In this document: positions 17,039 to 24,463 of the stretch, piece by piece
Layout of the letters: every line of letters starts with the position of its first letter
Position numbering within the stretch: the stretch's first letter is position 1
NCBI GenBank assembly: GCA_022842205.1
Contig: JALHQA010000001.1
Location: forward strand, 434,001 to 498,000
Reading direction: 5' to 3'
DNA: 64,000 nt
DNA from: Hyphomicrobiales bacterium
GTDB lineage: Bacteria; Pseudomonadota; Alphaproteobacteria; Rhizobiales; Methylopilaceae
Notes under the pieces: model-generated
What the model saw: the letters and a program-made list of their open reading frames with translations, nothing else
What the model was told of the DNA's origin: nothing
Database searches by the model: none
Position numbers and translations under genes: made by a program

Positions 17039-19261
17039 TCAGAATTTGTAGGTTGCCGTTACGCGGTAATTGCGTCCGGGCTCGGAGAAATACTCCTGCG
17101 GCGGGCGCGGATTCGACGGATTCTGCGGCGGCAGGTCGAACGCATCCTCGTAATGCAGCTCGTCGAAGATATTGTAGACGCCAGCACGCAGCGTAAAGCC
17201 CTTGAGCTGTCGCGGCGACCACCACGCCGTCAAATCGAGCAGCTGATAGGACGGTGTCGCCGAATCTTCATTCTCGACGTCGTTTTCGTCGCGAGCGGCA
17301 GCCGCCGTGAAGATGAGGTCCGTTCCCCATTCATCCGCGGCATAGCCGACGCCGAGCACCATTTTCGCTGCCGGAATGCTGTTGAGATGAAGGTTCTCGT
17401 CGATGTCCCGGCCGACATAGGCACCGATCTGCCCCCATGTATGCCACCCCGATTCGTCGCGATAGTGGGCGCTGAGTTCCGCACCGTAGATTTCGACATT
17501 GGCGCGGTTGATATACTCGGTCACACCCCAGGGATAGATGGGATTGAAATCGGGACTGGCTTCGTCGTCGATGAAGTTTTTATAGCGGTTGTAAAAGGCC
17601 GACACACCGCCGCCGAAATCGGAGTCGCCGGTGCGCATGCCGATTTCGAAGCCGTTGCTGGTTTCCGGCTTCAGATTTTCATTGCCCCGGATCAGGTAGG
17701 TGCCGGGCGAGCCGTAATCGAGATAGAGCTCGGTTGCAGTCGGCTGACGGAAAGCCTGCGCCCATTGCCCGTACACCATGACTCCGTTGACGGCATCGGC
17801 TTCGATGCGCAGCTTGCCGGATATGGCGTCATCGCTCGACGACGGCGGCAGCGCGCCGCCGGAGTTCGGGTTTGCCAGATATTCGGGCGTGCTGACCGGC
17901 TCGAATTCGTACCAATCGTAACGGATACCCGGGATCACGCGGACCCGGTTGTCGAGGAAGCCGATCTGATCCTGGATGAAGAGACCGAGTGTCGTGCCTT
18001 CGACATCCGGCATGTCGGCCTGATTGGTGTGAAGGGTCGAGCAGGGTGGGAATGCATGCGACACACAGGCGTCGTAGCCGGCCGAGTACTCGGAGGTTTC
18101 GCTCGCGAAAAGTTCGCCGCCGAAGCTGACTTGGTGTTCGATCGTGCCCGTGTCGAAAATCTTCAGCGCACTGCCGGTCGTGCCGTAAATCGTCTCGTTG
18201 ACTGTGGTGGTACGCGAGAAGGGCCCAACCGGATTAACGGCGCGGTAGGCGTCAAACCCGTTTTCGATCTCCTGCTGTTGCCAATACACGACCATATCAG
18301 CTGCATCGAGGAAGCCGCCGCCATCGTAGGAATAGTTCGCGGAAATGCGATCGCGCTTGTTCACGTCCGTGCGCCAGGCGGTACCCGGCGTATAACTCGG
18401 CGATCCGGTGACAGGTGCCGAAAGCGCGTGGATTTCCTCGTCCCGATCGAAGCGCTCGCCCGTAATTCCGAAGACGTGGCCGCCATCGACATGTTGTTTG
18501 AGTTTTACCAGCAGGCTTTCCTGGGTGTAGTCAGAAGGATCGCGTTCGGTGCGCGTGACGCCATAGCCGCCGACATCGCCCGTGTTGTCCGTCTCATGGC
18601 CGTCGCGATAGCCGCCCTGCACCATGATGAAGGTGTTATCGACACGGCCAGCCAGAGCTTGATCTGCGGTCCAGCTATTGTCACGGCTGTCGAAGCGGCC
18701 GCGCGTCAAACCACCGAAGGTGTTTCCGGGCTCGATCAGATCTTCAGGTTCAAGCGTCCGGACGGCGACCACGCCGCCGAGAGCGCCTGAACCGAAAACC
18801 GTCGAGTCGGCCGACTTGAGAAGATCGATCTGCGAAAGCATGTCGAAATCAAAGCTGGCGCTGCCGCCCGTAAGACCGCGCGAGCCGGAATCGAGCCACG
18901 GAATGCGCACGCCGTCGATGGTGGTGAGCACGCGGGCTCGGTCGAGTCCGCGAACATTGAAGCTGCCGCTCTGCGAGGAGTAGGAAACGCCGGGTGTAAT
19001 GCGGCTTATGTCCCCAGGCTCGCTGATTTGTTTGCGGTCGAGTTCCTGGCGGCTGGCGCGCGTCGTCAGCGGCGTCTTGGCCTTCGTCGCAACGGTCGGC
19101 TGCTCATCGCCCGTGGCCGACGCGCCCGTTCCAGCCGCGCCTTCGACATTGATCGTGTCGAGTTCGACGCTTGTCTGCTCGTTCTGCTGCTGTGCTGCAG
19201 CAGGCGCGGCGAGCACCGTCAATACGGCGAGCGCAACGCCCAAATACAATGAGTTTCTCAT
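17039..19261 (-). CDS. hmuR: TonB-dependent heme/hemoglobin receptor
   Basis: A 740-residue outer-membrane receptor. A signal peptide (LGVALAVLTVLAAPAAAQ) is followed by a plug domain with the ISRITPGVSYSSQSGSFNVRG and STVFGSGALGGVVAVRT motifs, then a beta-barrel ending in the aromatic-rich NYRVTATYKF with terminal Phe. The length and plug motifs fit the hemoglobin/transferrin-type receptor class. It is divergent from hmuPTUV and heads the operon with the heme-degrading and heme-carrier genes. Iron control is likely through the A+T-rich region upstream. Confidence 0.92.
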   Translation of the reverse strand: MRNSLYLGVALAVLTVLAAPAAAQQQNEQTSVELDTINVEGAAGTGASATGDEQPTVATKAKTPLTTRASRQELDRKQISEPGDISRITPGVSYSSQSGSFNVRGLDRARVLTTIDGVRIPWLDSGSRGLTGGSASFDFDMLSQIDLLKSADSTVFGSGALGGVVAVRTLEPEDLIEPGNTFGGLTRGRFDSRDNSWTADQALAGRVDNTFIMVQGGYRDGHETDNTGDVGGYGVTRTERDPSDYTQESLLVKLKQHVDGGHVFGITGERFDRDEEIHALSAPVTGSPSYTPGTAWRTDVNKRDRISANYSYDGGGFLDAADMVVYWQQQEIENGFDAYRAVNPVGPFSRTTTVNETIYGTTGSALKIFDTGTIEHQVSFGGELFASETSEYSAGYDACVSHAFPPCSTLHTNQADMPDVEGTTLGLFIQDQIGFLDNRVRVIPGIRYDWYEFEPVSTPEYLANPNSGGALPPSSSDDAISGKLRIEADAVNGVMVYGQWAQAFRQPTATELYLDYGSPGTYLIRGNENLKPETSNGFEIGMRTGDSDFGGGVSAFYNRYKNFIDDEASPDFNPIYPWGVTEYINRANVEIYGAELSAHYRDESGWHTWGQIGAYVGRDIDENLHLNSIPAAKMVLGVGYAADEWGTDLIFTAAAARDENDVENEDSATPSYQLLDLTAWWSPRQLKGFTLRAGVYNIFDELHYEDAFDLPPQNPSNPRPPQEYFSEPGRNYRVTATYKF

Positions 19262-19465
19262 AATCCTGACCCCACCCCTGAATCCCTTGGAAACAGGCTG
19301 CGCTGGCTGGGGTCGGGTCTCGTTCCGGAACCTGGCTTGCTTACGCCTACCGCGGTGTCGATGTCCCTACCGACGTTCCGCTTGGTTGACGCTCGTATAG
19401 AAAGCTGACAATTGATGCAAATGAAATTGCAGGACTTCTGCAAGTTAAAAAGTATTCTAATTCTA
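19262..19465. promoter_or_regulatory. Divergent heme-locus promoter region with TTCTAAT repeats
   Basis: A 204-nt gap. Its right half is markedly A+T-rich. TTCTAAT occurs at 19455-19461 and 19461-19467, and its complement ATTAGAA at 19478-19484, 10 nt further on. The pattern resembles the iron-control elements used by Irr in rhizobia, but it is not a perfect match to the published form I remember. The last copies run into the proposed hmuP start. Confidence 0.5.
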
Positions 19466-19672
19466 ATGTACAAGCAAATTAGAAAAAATGCAGGCGGCAT
19501 TACTAGTAATGACTCTAGTAGTTTTCAGTCTTCTTCATGGCCCGGCGCACCAAAGCGCGTTGTTGAGGCCCGCGAACTGTTTGGAGACGAGACGGAAGTG
19601 GGAATTGTTCACAACGGATCGATGTATCGTCTTCGCGTAACGCGCGGCGGCAAGCTCATCCTCAACAAGTAG
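19466..19672 (+). CDS. hmuP: HmuP/HemP-like hemin uptake protein
   Basis: A 68-residue protein whose second half, RVVEARELFGDETEVGIVHNGSMYRLRVTRGGKLILNK, is the HemP/HmuP signature (ARELFG, Y-x-LR-T--GKLILTK). In Bradyrhizobium HmuP is needed with Irr for heme-uptake gene expression. The start is uncertain. ATG 19466 is the last possible in-frame start before the conserved region, but it has no clear ribosome-binding site; other starts lie at 19412-19421. It precedes hmuT on the same strand by 28 nt. Confidence 0.75.
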   Translation: MYKQIRKNAGGITSNDSSSFQSSSWPGAPKRVVEARELFGDETEVGIVHNGSMYRLRVTRGGKLILNK

Positions 19673-19700
19673 ATCAGGCTACAGACGGAGTTCTACGACC

Positions 19701-20573
19701 GTGTCACGTTTTGTTACTGCCGTTGTATTTTCGGTTGGTGCATTGCTCGCCGCACAAATGTCTCCCGTTGCAGCCGAACCGCGGCGCATCGTTTCGATCG
19801 GCGGCGCCGCGACGGAGATTCTCTATCGGGTCGGACAACAGGACCGGATCGTCGGCGTCGACACGACGAGCCTGTTTCCTCCCGAGGCGCTGAAGACCAA
19901 GCCGAATGTCGGCTATCTCCGCGCGATCTCCGCCGAAGGCGTTCTCAGTCTGTCGCCGGATCTCATCCTGATGGAGAAGGACGCAGGACCGCCGGAAACC
20001 GTCGCGCTGCTCGAGCAGTCCGGAATCCGGATCGTGCGCGTTGCTTCCGGCTATGAGATGGAAGCCCTGCCGCAGAAGATCCGCCAGGTGGCCGAGGCCG
20101 TCGGCAAGACCGAGGACGGGGCGCGCATCGCGGCCAAAGTCGAAAGCGATCTGTCCGCGCTGAAGAACACTCTCGCCGTTGTAAGGACAAAGAAGCGGGT
20201 GCTCTTCATTCTGTCGATGGTCGACGGCCGTCCGATGGCGGCCGGAACAGGAACGGCGGCCGACGCGATCATCAGGCTTGCCAACGCGGAGAACGTGTTC
20301 GGCGACGTCAAGGGCTACAAGACGATATCGCCTGAAGCGGCGGCCGCGTTGCAGCCGGAGGCCATCCTCATGATCACGCGCTCGGGCGCGCCCGAGGAAG
20401 GAATCGATATTCTGAAGCAACCGGCGTTCGTCGAAACGCCCGCGGCGAAGACCGGCTCGTTCATTAAAATGGACGGTCTTTACCTTCTCGGCTTTGGCCC
20501 GCGCACGCCCGAGGCCGCGCGCGAACTTGCGGCCAGGCTGTACCCCGACCTCCATCTCGACAAGACGCAGTGA
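19701..20573 (+). CDS. hmuT: Heme ABC transporter periplasmic binding protein HmuT
   Basis: A 290-residue class III binding protein. The signal peptide runs MSRFVTAVVFSVGALLAAQM to about VAAEP. Then come RRIVSIGGAATEILYRVGQQDRIVGVDTTSLFP and the long-helix linker region typical of HmuT/FepB proteins. The GTG start has GGAG 10 nt upstream. It overlaps hmuU by 4 nt. It carries heme from the receptor to the HmuUV importer. Confidence 0.92.
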   Translation: MSRFVTAVVFSVGALLAAQMSPVAAEPRRIVSIGGAATEILYRVGQQDRIVGVDTTSLFPPEALKTKPNVGYLRAISAEGVLSLSPDLILMEKDAGPPETVALLEQSGIRIVRVASGYEMEALPQKIRQVAEAVGKTEDGARIAAKVESDLSALKNTLAVVRTKKRVLFILSMVDGRPMAAGTGTAADAIIRLANAENVFGDVKGYKTISPEAAAALQPEAILMITRSGAPEEGIDILKQPAFVETPAAKTGSFIKMDGLYLLGFGPRTPEAARELAARLYPDLHLDKTQ

Positions 20574-21652
20574 GCATCGCGACACCTTTGCCCATGCCGA
20601 TCGCGGAGGGCGACCGGTCCCGGAAAGCCGCGTTCGCCATTGCCTGGCTCGCGGTTGCGCTCGGCGCTCTCGCCGTGGCATCCCTCGGCGTCGGCGCTTC
20701 CAAGATGCCGCTCGGGGATGTCATTACGGTACTTCTCGCCGGACCGAACGCGAAGCACCTTCCGGCTGGTGACGTTCTCATCGTCTGGCAGATTCGCATG
20801 CCGCGCATGCTGCTCGGCGCGCTGATAGGTGCCTCGCTGGCCACCGCCGGCGTCGTGCTGCAGGGCCTGTTCCGCAATCCGCTGGCGGATCCCGGTCTTG
20901 TCGGCGTGTCGTCGGGCGCTGCGCTCGGCGCCGTCACGATGATCGTGCTTGGCCCCGGTCTGTTCGCCGGCGCTTTCAGGCTGTTCGAGATGTTCGCGCT
21001 GCCGGTCGCGGCGTTTGCCGGCGGCCTGATCGCGACAATTCTGCTCTATGCGATCGCCACGCGCCGCGGGCGCACATCGGTCGCAACCATGCTGCTCGCC
21101 GGCATCGCGCTCGGCGCATTCGCGGCCGCCGGTAGCGGGCTTCTGATCTATGTCGCAAGCGAACAGCAACTGCGCGAGATCACGTTCTGGTCTCTCGGCG
21201 CGCTCAGCGGCGCATCCTGGATCAAGCTCACCGTCAGCGGCCCGATCATGCTTCTCGTTCTTCTGGCCGCGCCGGTCCTCGGCCGCGGGCTGAACGCCAT
21301 CGTGCTCGGCGAGGCCGAGGCCTTTCATCTCGGCATCAACGTCCAGCGCCTGAAGCACCTTGCGATCTTTCTTGTCGCCGGCGCGACCGGCGCGGCGGTT
21401 GCCGTGAGCGGCGTCATCGGCTTCGTCGGCATCGTCGTGCCGCATCTTCTGCGGTTCGCCATCGGCGCCGATCACCGCGCGCTGCTGCCGGCGAGCGCGC
21501 TGCTCGGCGCAACCCTGCTTCTGCTCGCCGACATGTTCGCGCGGACGATCGTTGCGCCCGCCGAACTGCCCATCGGCATCGTCACGGCCGCCGTCGGCGC
21601 ACCATTCTTCCTCGGCATGCTGCTGCGGCGGCGCGGCATCGTGGACCTCTGA
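20570..21652 (+). CDS. hmuU: Heme ABC transporter permease HmuU
   Basis: A 360-residue FecCD-family permease. Family motifs are WQIRMPRMLLGALIGASLATAGVVLQGLFRNPLADP near residues 66-100 and GVIGFVGIVVPHLLRFAIGADHR near 280-302. About ten helices are predicted. It starts at GTG 20570, overlapping the hmuT stop, and ends 1 nt before the hmuV start. Confidence 0.93.
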   Translation: MSIATPLPMPIAEGDRSRKAAFAIAWLAVALGALAVASLGVGASKMPLGDVITVLLAGPNAKHLPAGDVLIVWQIRMPRMLLGALIGASLATAGVVLQGLFRNPLADPGLVGVSSGAALGAVTMIVLGPGLFAGAFRLFEMFALPVAAFAGGLIATILLYAIATRRGRTSVATMLLAGIALGAFAAAGSGLLIYVASEQQLREITFWSLGALSGASWIKLTVSGPIMLLVLLAAPVLGRGLNAIVLGEAEAFHLGINVQRLKHLAIFLVAGATGAAVAVSGVIGFVGIVVPHLLRFAIGADHRALLPASALLGATLLLLADMFARTIVAPAELPIGIVTAAVGAPFFLGMLLRRRGIVDL

Positions 21653-21653
21653 C

Positions 21654-22460
21654 ATGCTCGAGATACACGATGCATCCGTCCACATCGGTGCCCGGGCGAT
21701 CCTGAAGTCGGTGTCGGTACGGATGCCGCCTGGCCGCCTGACCGTCGTCGCCGGCCCGAACGGCGCCGGGAAATCGACACTTCTCAAAGTAATGACGGGT
21801 GAACTTCGCCCGCATGAGGGCTCCGTGCGCTTTGACGATCGCGCGCTGGAGGAGTTTCAGCCCCACGAACTTGCGGCGCGGCGCGCGGTGCTGCCGCAGG
21901 CCTCGCAACTTGCCTTTCCGTTCACGGTGCTGGAGGTCGTCCGCCTCGGTCTTGAGTGCCGGCCCGGCGTCTCGAAGGCTCTGCGGTTTTCGGCGCCATC
22001 GGCCGCGCTCGCACGGGTCGATCTCGCGGGCTTCGGGGCGCGCCATTACCAGGAGCTGTCGGGCGGCGAACAACAGCGTGTCCATCTCGCGCGCGTGCTG
22101 TGCCAGATCGGCGAGCCGGTAACAGCCGGGCGGCCGCAATATCTGTTTCTCGACGAGCCGACATCGAGCCTCGATATCCGCCACCAGATCGAAACCCTTG
22201 AGATTGCCCGCCGCTTCGCGCGAGAGGGCGGCGGCGTGCTGGCGATCCTCCACGATCTCAACCTCGCCGCGGCCTTCGCCGACCATCTCATCGTGATGCA
22301 CGAGGGCGAGGTTGCAGCCCAGGGGACCCCGCGGGACGTCATTTCCGACGACCTGATGCAGCACGTTTTCGGCCTGCCGCTGCGGGTGGGCCGTCTGCCC
22401 GACGGCGACCTGCCCTTCATCCTTCCGCAGTCGCTCGAAGGCTTTCCGGCCCGCGCCTAA
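21654..22460 (+). CDS. hmuV: Heme ABC transporter ATPase HmuV
   Basis: A 268-residue ATPase of the FepC/HmuV class. Walker A GPNGAGKSTLLKVMTG, signature LSGGEQQRVHLARVL, Walker B YLFLDEP and H-loop LAILHDLNLAAAFA are all intact. The switch to ATG 21654 is set by hmuU, which ends one base earlier. A short weak hairpin (about 22489-22513) ending in T5 downstream may end the hmuPTUV transcript. Confidence 0.93.
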   Translation: MLEIHDASVHIGARAILKSVSVRMPPGRLTVVAGPNGAGKSTLLKVMTGELRPHEGSVRFDDRALEEFQPHELAARRAVLPQASQLAFPFTVLEVVRLGLECRPGVSKALRFSAPSAALARVDLAGFGARHYQELSGGEQQRVHLARVLCQIGEPVTAGRPQYLFLDEPTSSLDIRHQIETLEIARRFAREGGGVLAILHDLNLAAAFADHLIVMHEGEVAAQGTPRDVISDDLMQHVFGLPLRVGRLPDGDLPFILPQSLEGFPARA

Positions 22461-22651
22461 ACCATAGCGGTGCCGCGCCCGGCCCCCCGGCGGCTGCTTC
22501 AAGCCGGCTTTTTCCCGGAATGCGAGCAGACGGCACACTTGCCTACCGCAAGCATATATTAGATGAATTGTCGGACTGTTCCGTGCTTTGCATTTTGCAT
22601 TCAAATTCGGATGTGCAAAGCTCGGACGGTGGGCGAATCTCGAGGACATTC

Positions 22652-23332
22652 ATGGCCGGGAATGACGTTATCAGCCGCCGCAGCCTGCATGGCGAACTCG
22701 TGGACCTGCTGCATGACATGGTGCTGGACGGCGAATTGCGCCCCGGCGACAAAATCAACGAACAGGCGCTCTGCGTTCGATTCGGCGTGTCGCGCACGCC
22801 GTTGCGCGAAGCGCTGAAGGTTCTCGCGTCTGGCGGACTTGTTATTCTTGCCCCGAACCGCGGCGCGCGCGTCGCGCGGATCAGCCCGCAGGAAATCGAC
22901 CAGTTGTTCCCCATCATGGGCGCGCTTGAGTCGCTCGCCGGCGAACTCGCCTGCCAGAACATCTCGAATGCCGACATCGCGCGTATCCGCAAGCTGCACG
23001 ACCAGATGGTGCACCATTACGAAAAGAAAGAGTCCGCGCCTTATCTGAAGCTCAACCGCCAGATTCACGAAGCGATCTTCGACGCGGCGAACAATGCGGA
23101 GCTGACACAGCTTTACCACACGATCATGGTGCGCACCCATGCGGTGCGCTTCACCGCCAAGAAGTCGCCGGCGCGCTGGCACGAAGCCGTGGAGGACCAC
23201 GTCAAGATCATGGACGCGCTGGAAAAGCGCGACGGCACGCGGCTCGGTGTCCTTCTCAAGGACCATCTGCGGCACAAGGCCAGCATGGTGCATGAAAGCC
23301 TGACGGAGATGTCGGCCGAAGCGGCCGAGTAA
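22652..23332 (+). CDS. GntR-family regulator, FCD type
   Basis: A 226-residue protein with an N-terminal winged helix (ELRPGDKINEQALCVRFGVSRTPLREALKVLASGGLV) and an all-helical FCD ligand domain. The domain carries the usual metal/ligand residues in YLKLNRQIHEAIFDAANN and EDHVKIMDALEKRD. FCD regulators answer to small carboxylates or amino acids. The ATG at 22652 has GAGG 8 nt upstream. It is followed after 4 nt by the DSD1-like aldolase gene. It is the best local candidate to bind the TTGAATT-CAT-AATTCAA palindromes found at four promoters in the window; a partial match, TTGCATTCAAATTC, lies in its own upstream region near 22595-22610. Confidence 0.9.
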   Translation: MAGNDVISRRSLHGELVDLLHDMVLDGELRPGDKINEQALCVRFGVSRTPLREALKVLASGGLVILAPNRGARVARISPQEIDQLFPIMGALESLAGELACQNISNADIARIRKLHDQMVHHYEKKESAPYLKLNRQIHEAIFDAANNAELTQLYHTIMVRTHAVRFTAKKSPARWHEAVEDHVKIMDALEKRDGTRLGVLLKDHLRHKASMVHESLTEMSAEAAE

Positions 23333-23336
23333 CGAC

Positions 23337-24461
23337 ATGGCTTCTCCCCCGCCCGCGCGGCCGGGCGATCGGATCGAGACGATCAGCACGCCTGCCCTGC
23401 TCGTCGATCTCGTCGCGCTCGAAGCAAACATTGCCGGCATGGCGTCGCGCATGCGCGCGTCGAACCTCGCACTGCGGCCTCACGCCAAAACCCACAAGAG
23501 CGTCGAGATCGCGCGGCGGCAGCTTGCGGCCGGCGCGGTCGGACTGTGCTGCCAGAAAGTGTCCGAGGCCGAAGCGCTGCTGCCGAGCGGCGTCGCGGAC
23601 ATTCTCGTGTCCAACCACATCGTCGGCAACGGCAAGCTCCGGAACCTTGCCGCGCTGGCCGAAAAGGTCCGCGTATCGACGCTCACCGCGGATACGGAGC
23701 ATGTCGCGCAGCTGTCCGAAGCCGCCAGCGCGGCCGGTGTCGAGATCGGCGTGCTGATCGAGATCGATGCCGGCGATGCCCGCATGGGCCTCATGGACAT
23801 GGCCCAACTGGTGCCGCTCGCGAAAGCCGTGGAGCAGGCGCCTGGACTGACGTTTCGCGGGCTGCAGGTCTACAATGGGCCGTTCCAGCATCTGCGTGCG
23901 CAGGCCGACCGTGCAAGGGCATCGCGCGACGCGGCCCAGCGTGCCGGCACCGCGCGGGATCGTCTCGCGACGGCCGGCATTGCCTGCGAGATCATAACCG
24001 GTGGCGGCACCGGCAGTTTCGCGGAAGACGCCGAGATCGGTGCCTTCACCGAAATCCAGCCGGGCTCCTATGTCTTCATGGATGCAGACTACGGCCGGAA
24101 CTTCGATGCCGCTGGTGAACCCTACCGCCCCTTCCGCCAGAGCCTGTTCGTACTGACGTCGGTCCTGCGCCGCTCGACGCCCGAAATTGTTTATACCGAT
24201 GCGGGGGTGAAGGCGCTCAATCTCGATTGCGGCATGCCGGATATCTTCGAACGCCCCGATCTTGTCATGACAAAGGCAAGCGATGAGCAGGGGCGTATCG
24301 AAGTGCGCGGCTCGGGACCCGCGCCGGCGCTGGGCGAACGGCTAAAGCTCGTCCCCTCGCATTGCGATCCCACGGTCAACCAGTATGACTGGATGGTCGC
24401 GATGGACGGCGACGCCGTTGCCGCGGTATGGCCGGTCGATGCACGCGGATGCGTGCTCTGA
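23337..24461 (+). CDS. DSD1-family D-threonine/D-3-hydroxyaspartate aldolase-like enzyme
   Basis: A 374-residue fold-type III PLP enzyme (alanine-racemase-like barrel). The PLP lysine lies in LRPHAKTHKSVEI (Lys51). The glycine-rich phosphate-binding stretch is TGGGTGSFAED. The metal-binding pair is in VPSHCDPTVNQYD near the C-terminus (His-x-Cys), as in D-threonine aldolase, D-3-hydroxyaspartate aldolase and D-serine dehydratase. Aldolase action would give glycine plus an aldehyde, or glyoxylate from hydroxyaspartate. Co-transcription with a GntR regulator and closeness to a glyoxylate-type aminotransferase favour a glycine/glyoxylate role; the substrate is not fixed by sequence. Its stop lies 2 nt from the stop of the convergent oxidase. 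Confidence 0.82.
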   Translation: MASPPPARPGDRIETISTPALLVDLVALEANIAGMASRMRASNLALRPHAKTHKSVEIARRQLAAGAVGLCCQKVSEAEALLPSGVADILVSNHIVGNGKLRNLAALAEKVRVSTLTADTEHVAQLSEAASAAGVEIGVLIEIDAGDARMGLMDMAQLVPLAKAVEQAPGLTFRGLQVYNGPFQHLRAQADRARASRDAAQRAGTARDRLATAGIACEIITGGGTGSFAEDAEIGAFTEIQPGSYVFMDADYGRNFDAAGEPYRPFRQSLFVLTSVLRRSTPEIVYTDAGVKALNLDCGMPDIFERPDLVMTKASDEQGRIEVRGSGPAPALGERLKLVPSHCDPTVNQYDWMVAMDGDAVAAVWPVDARGCVL

Positions 24462-24463
24462 GT

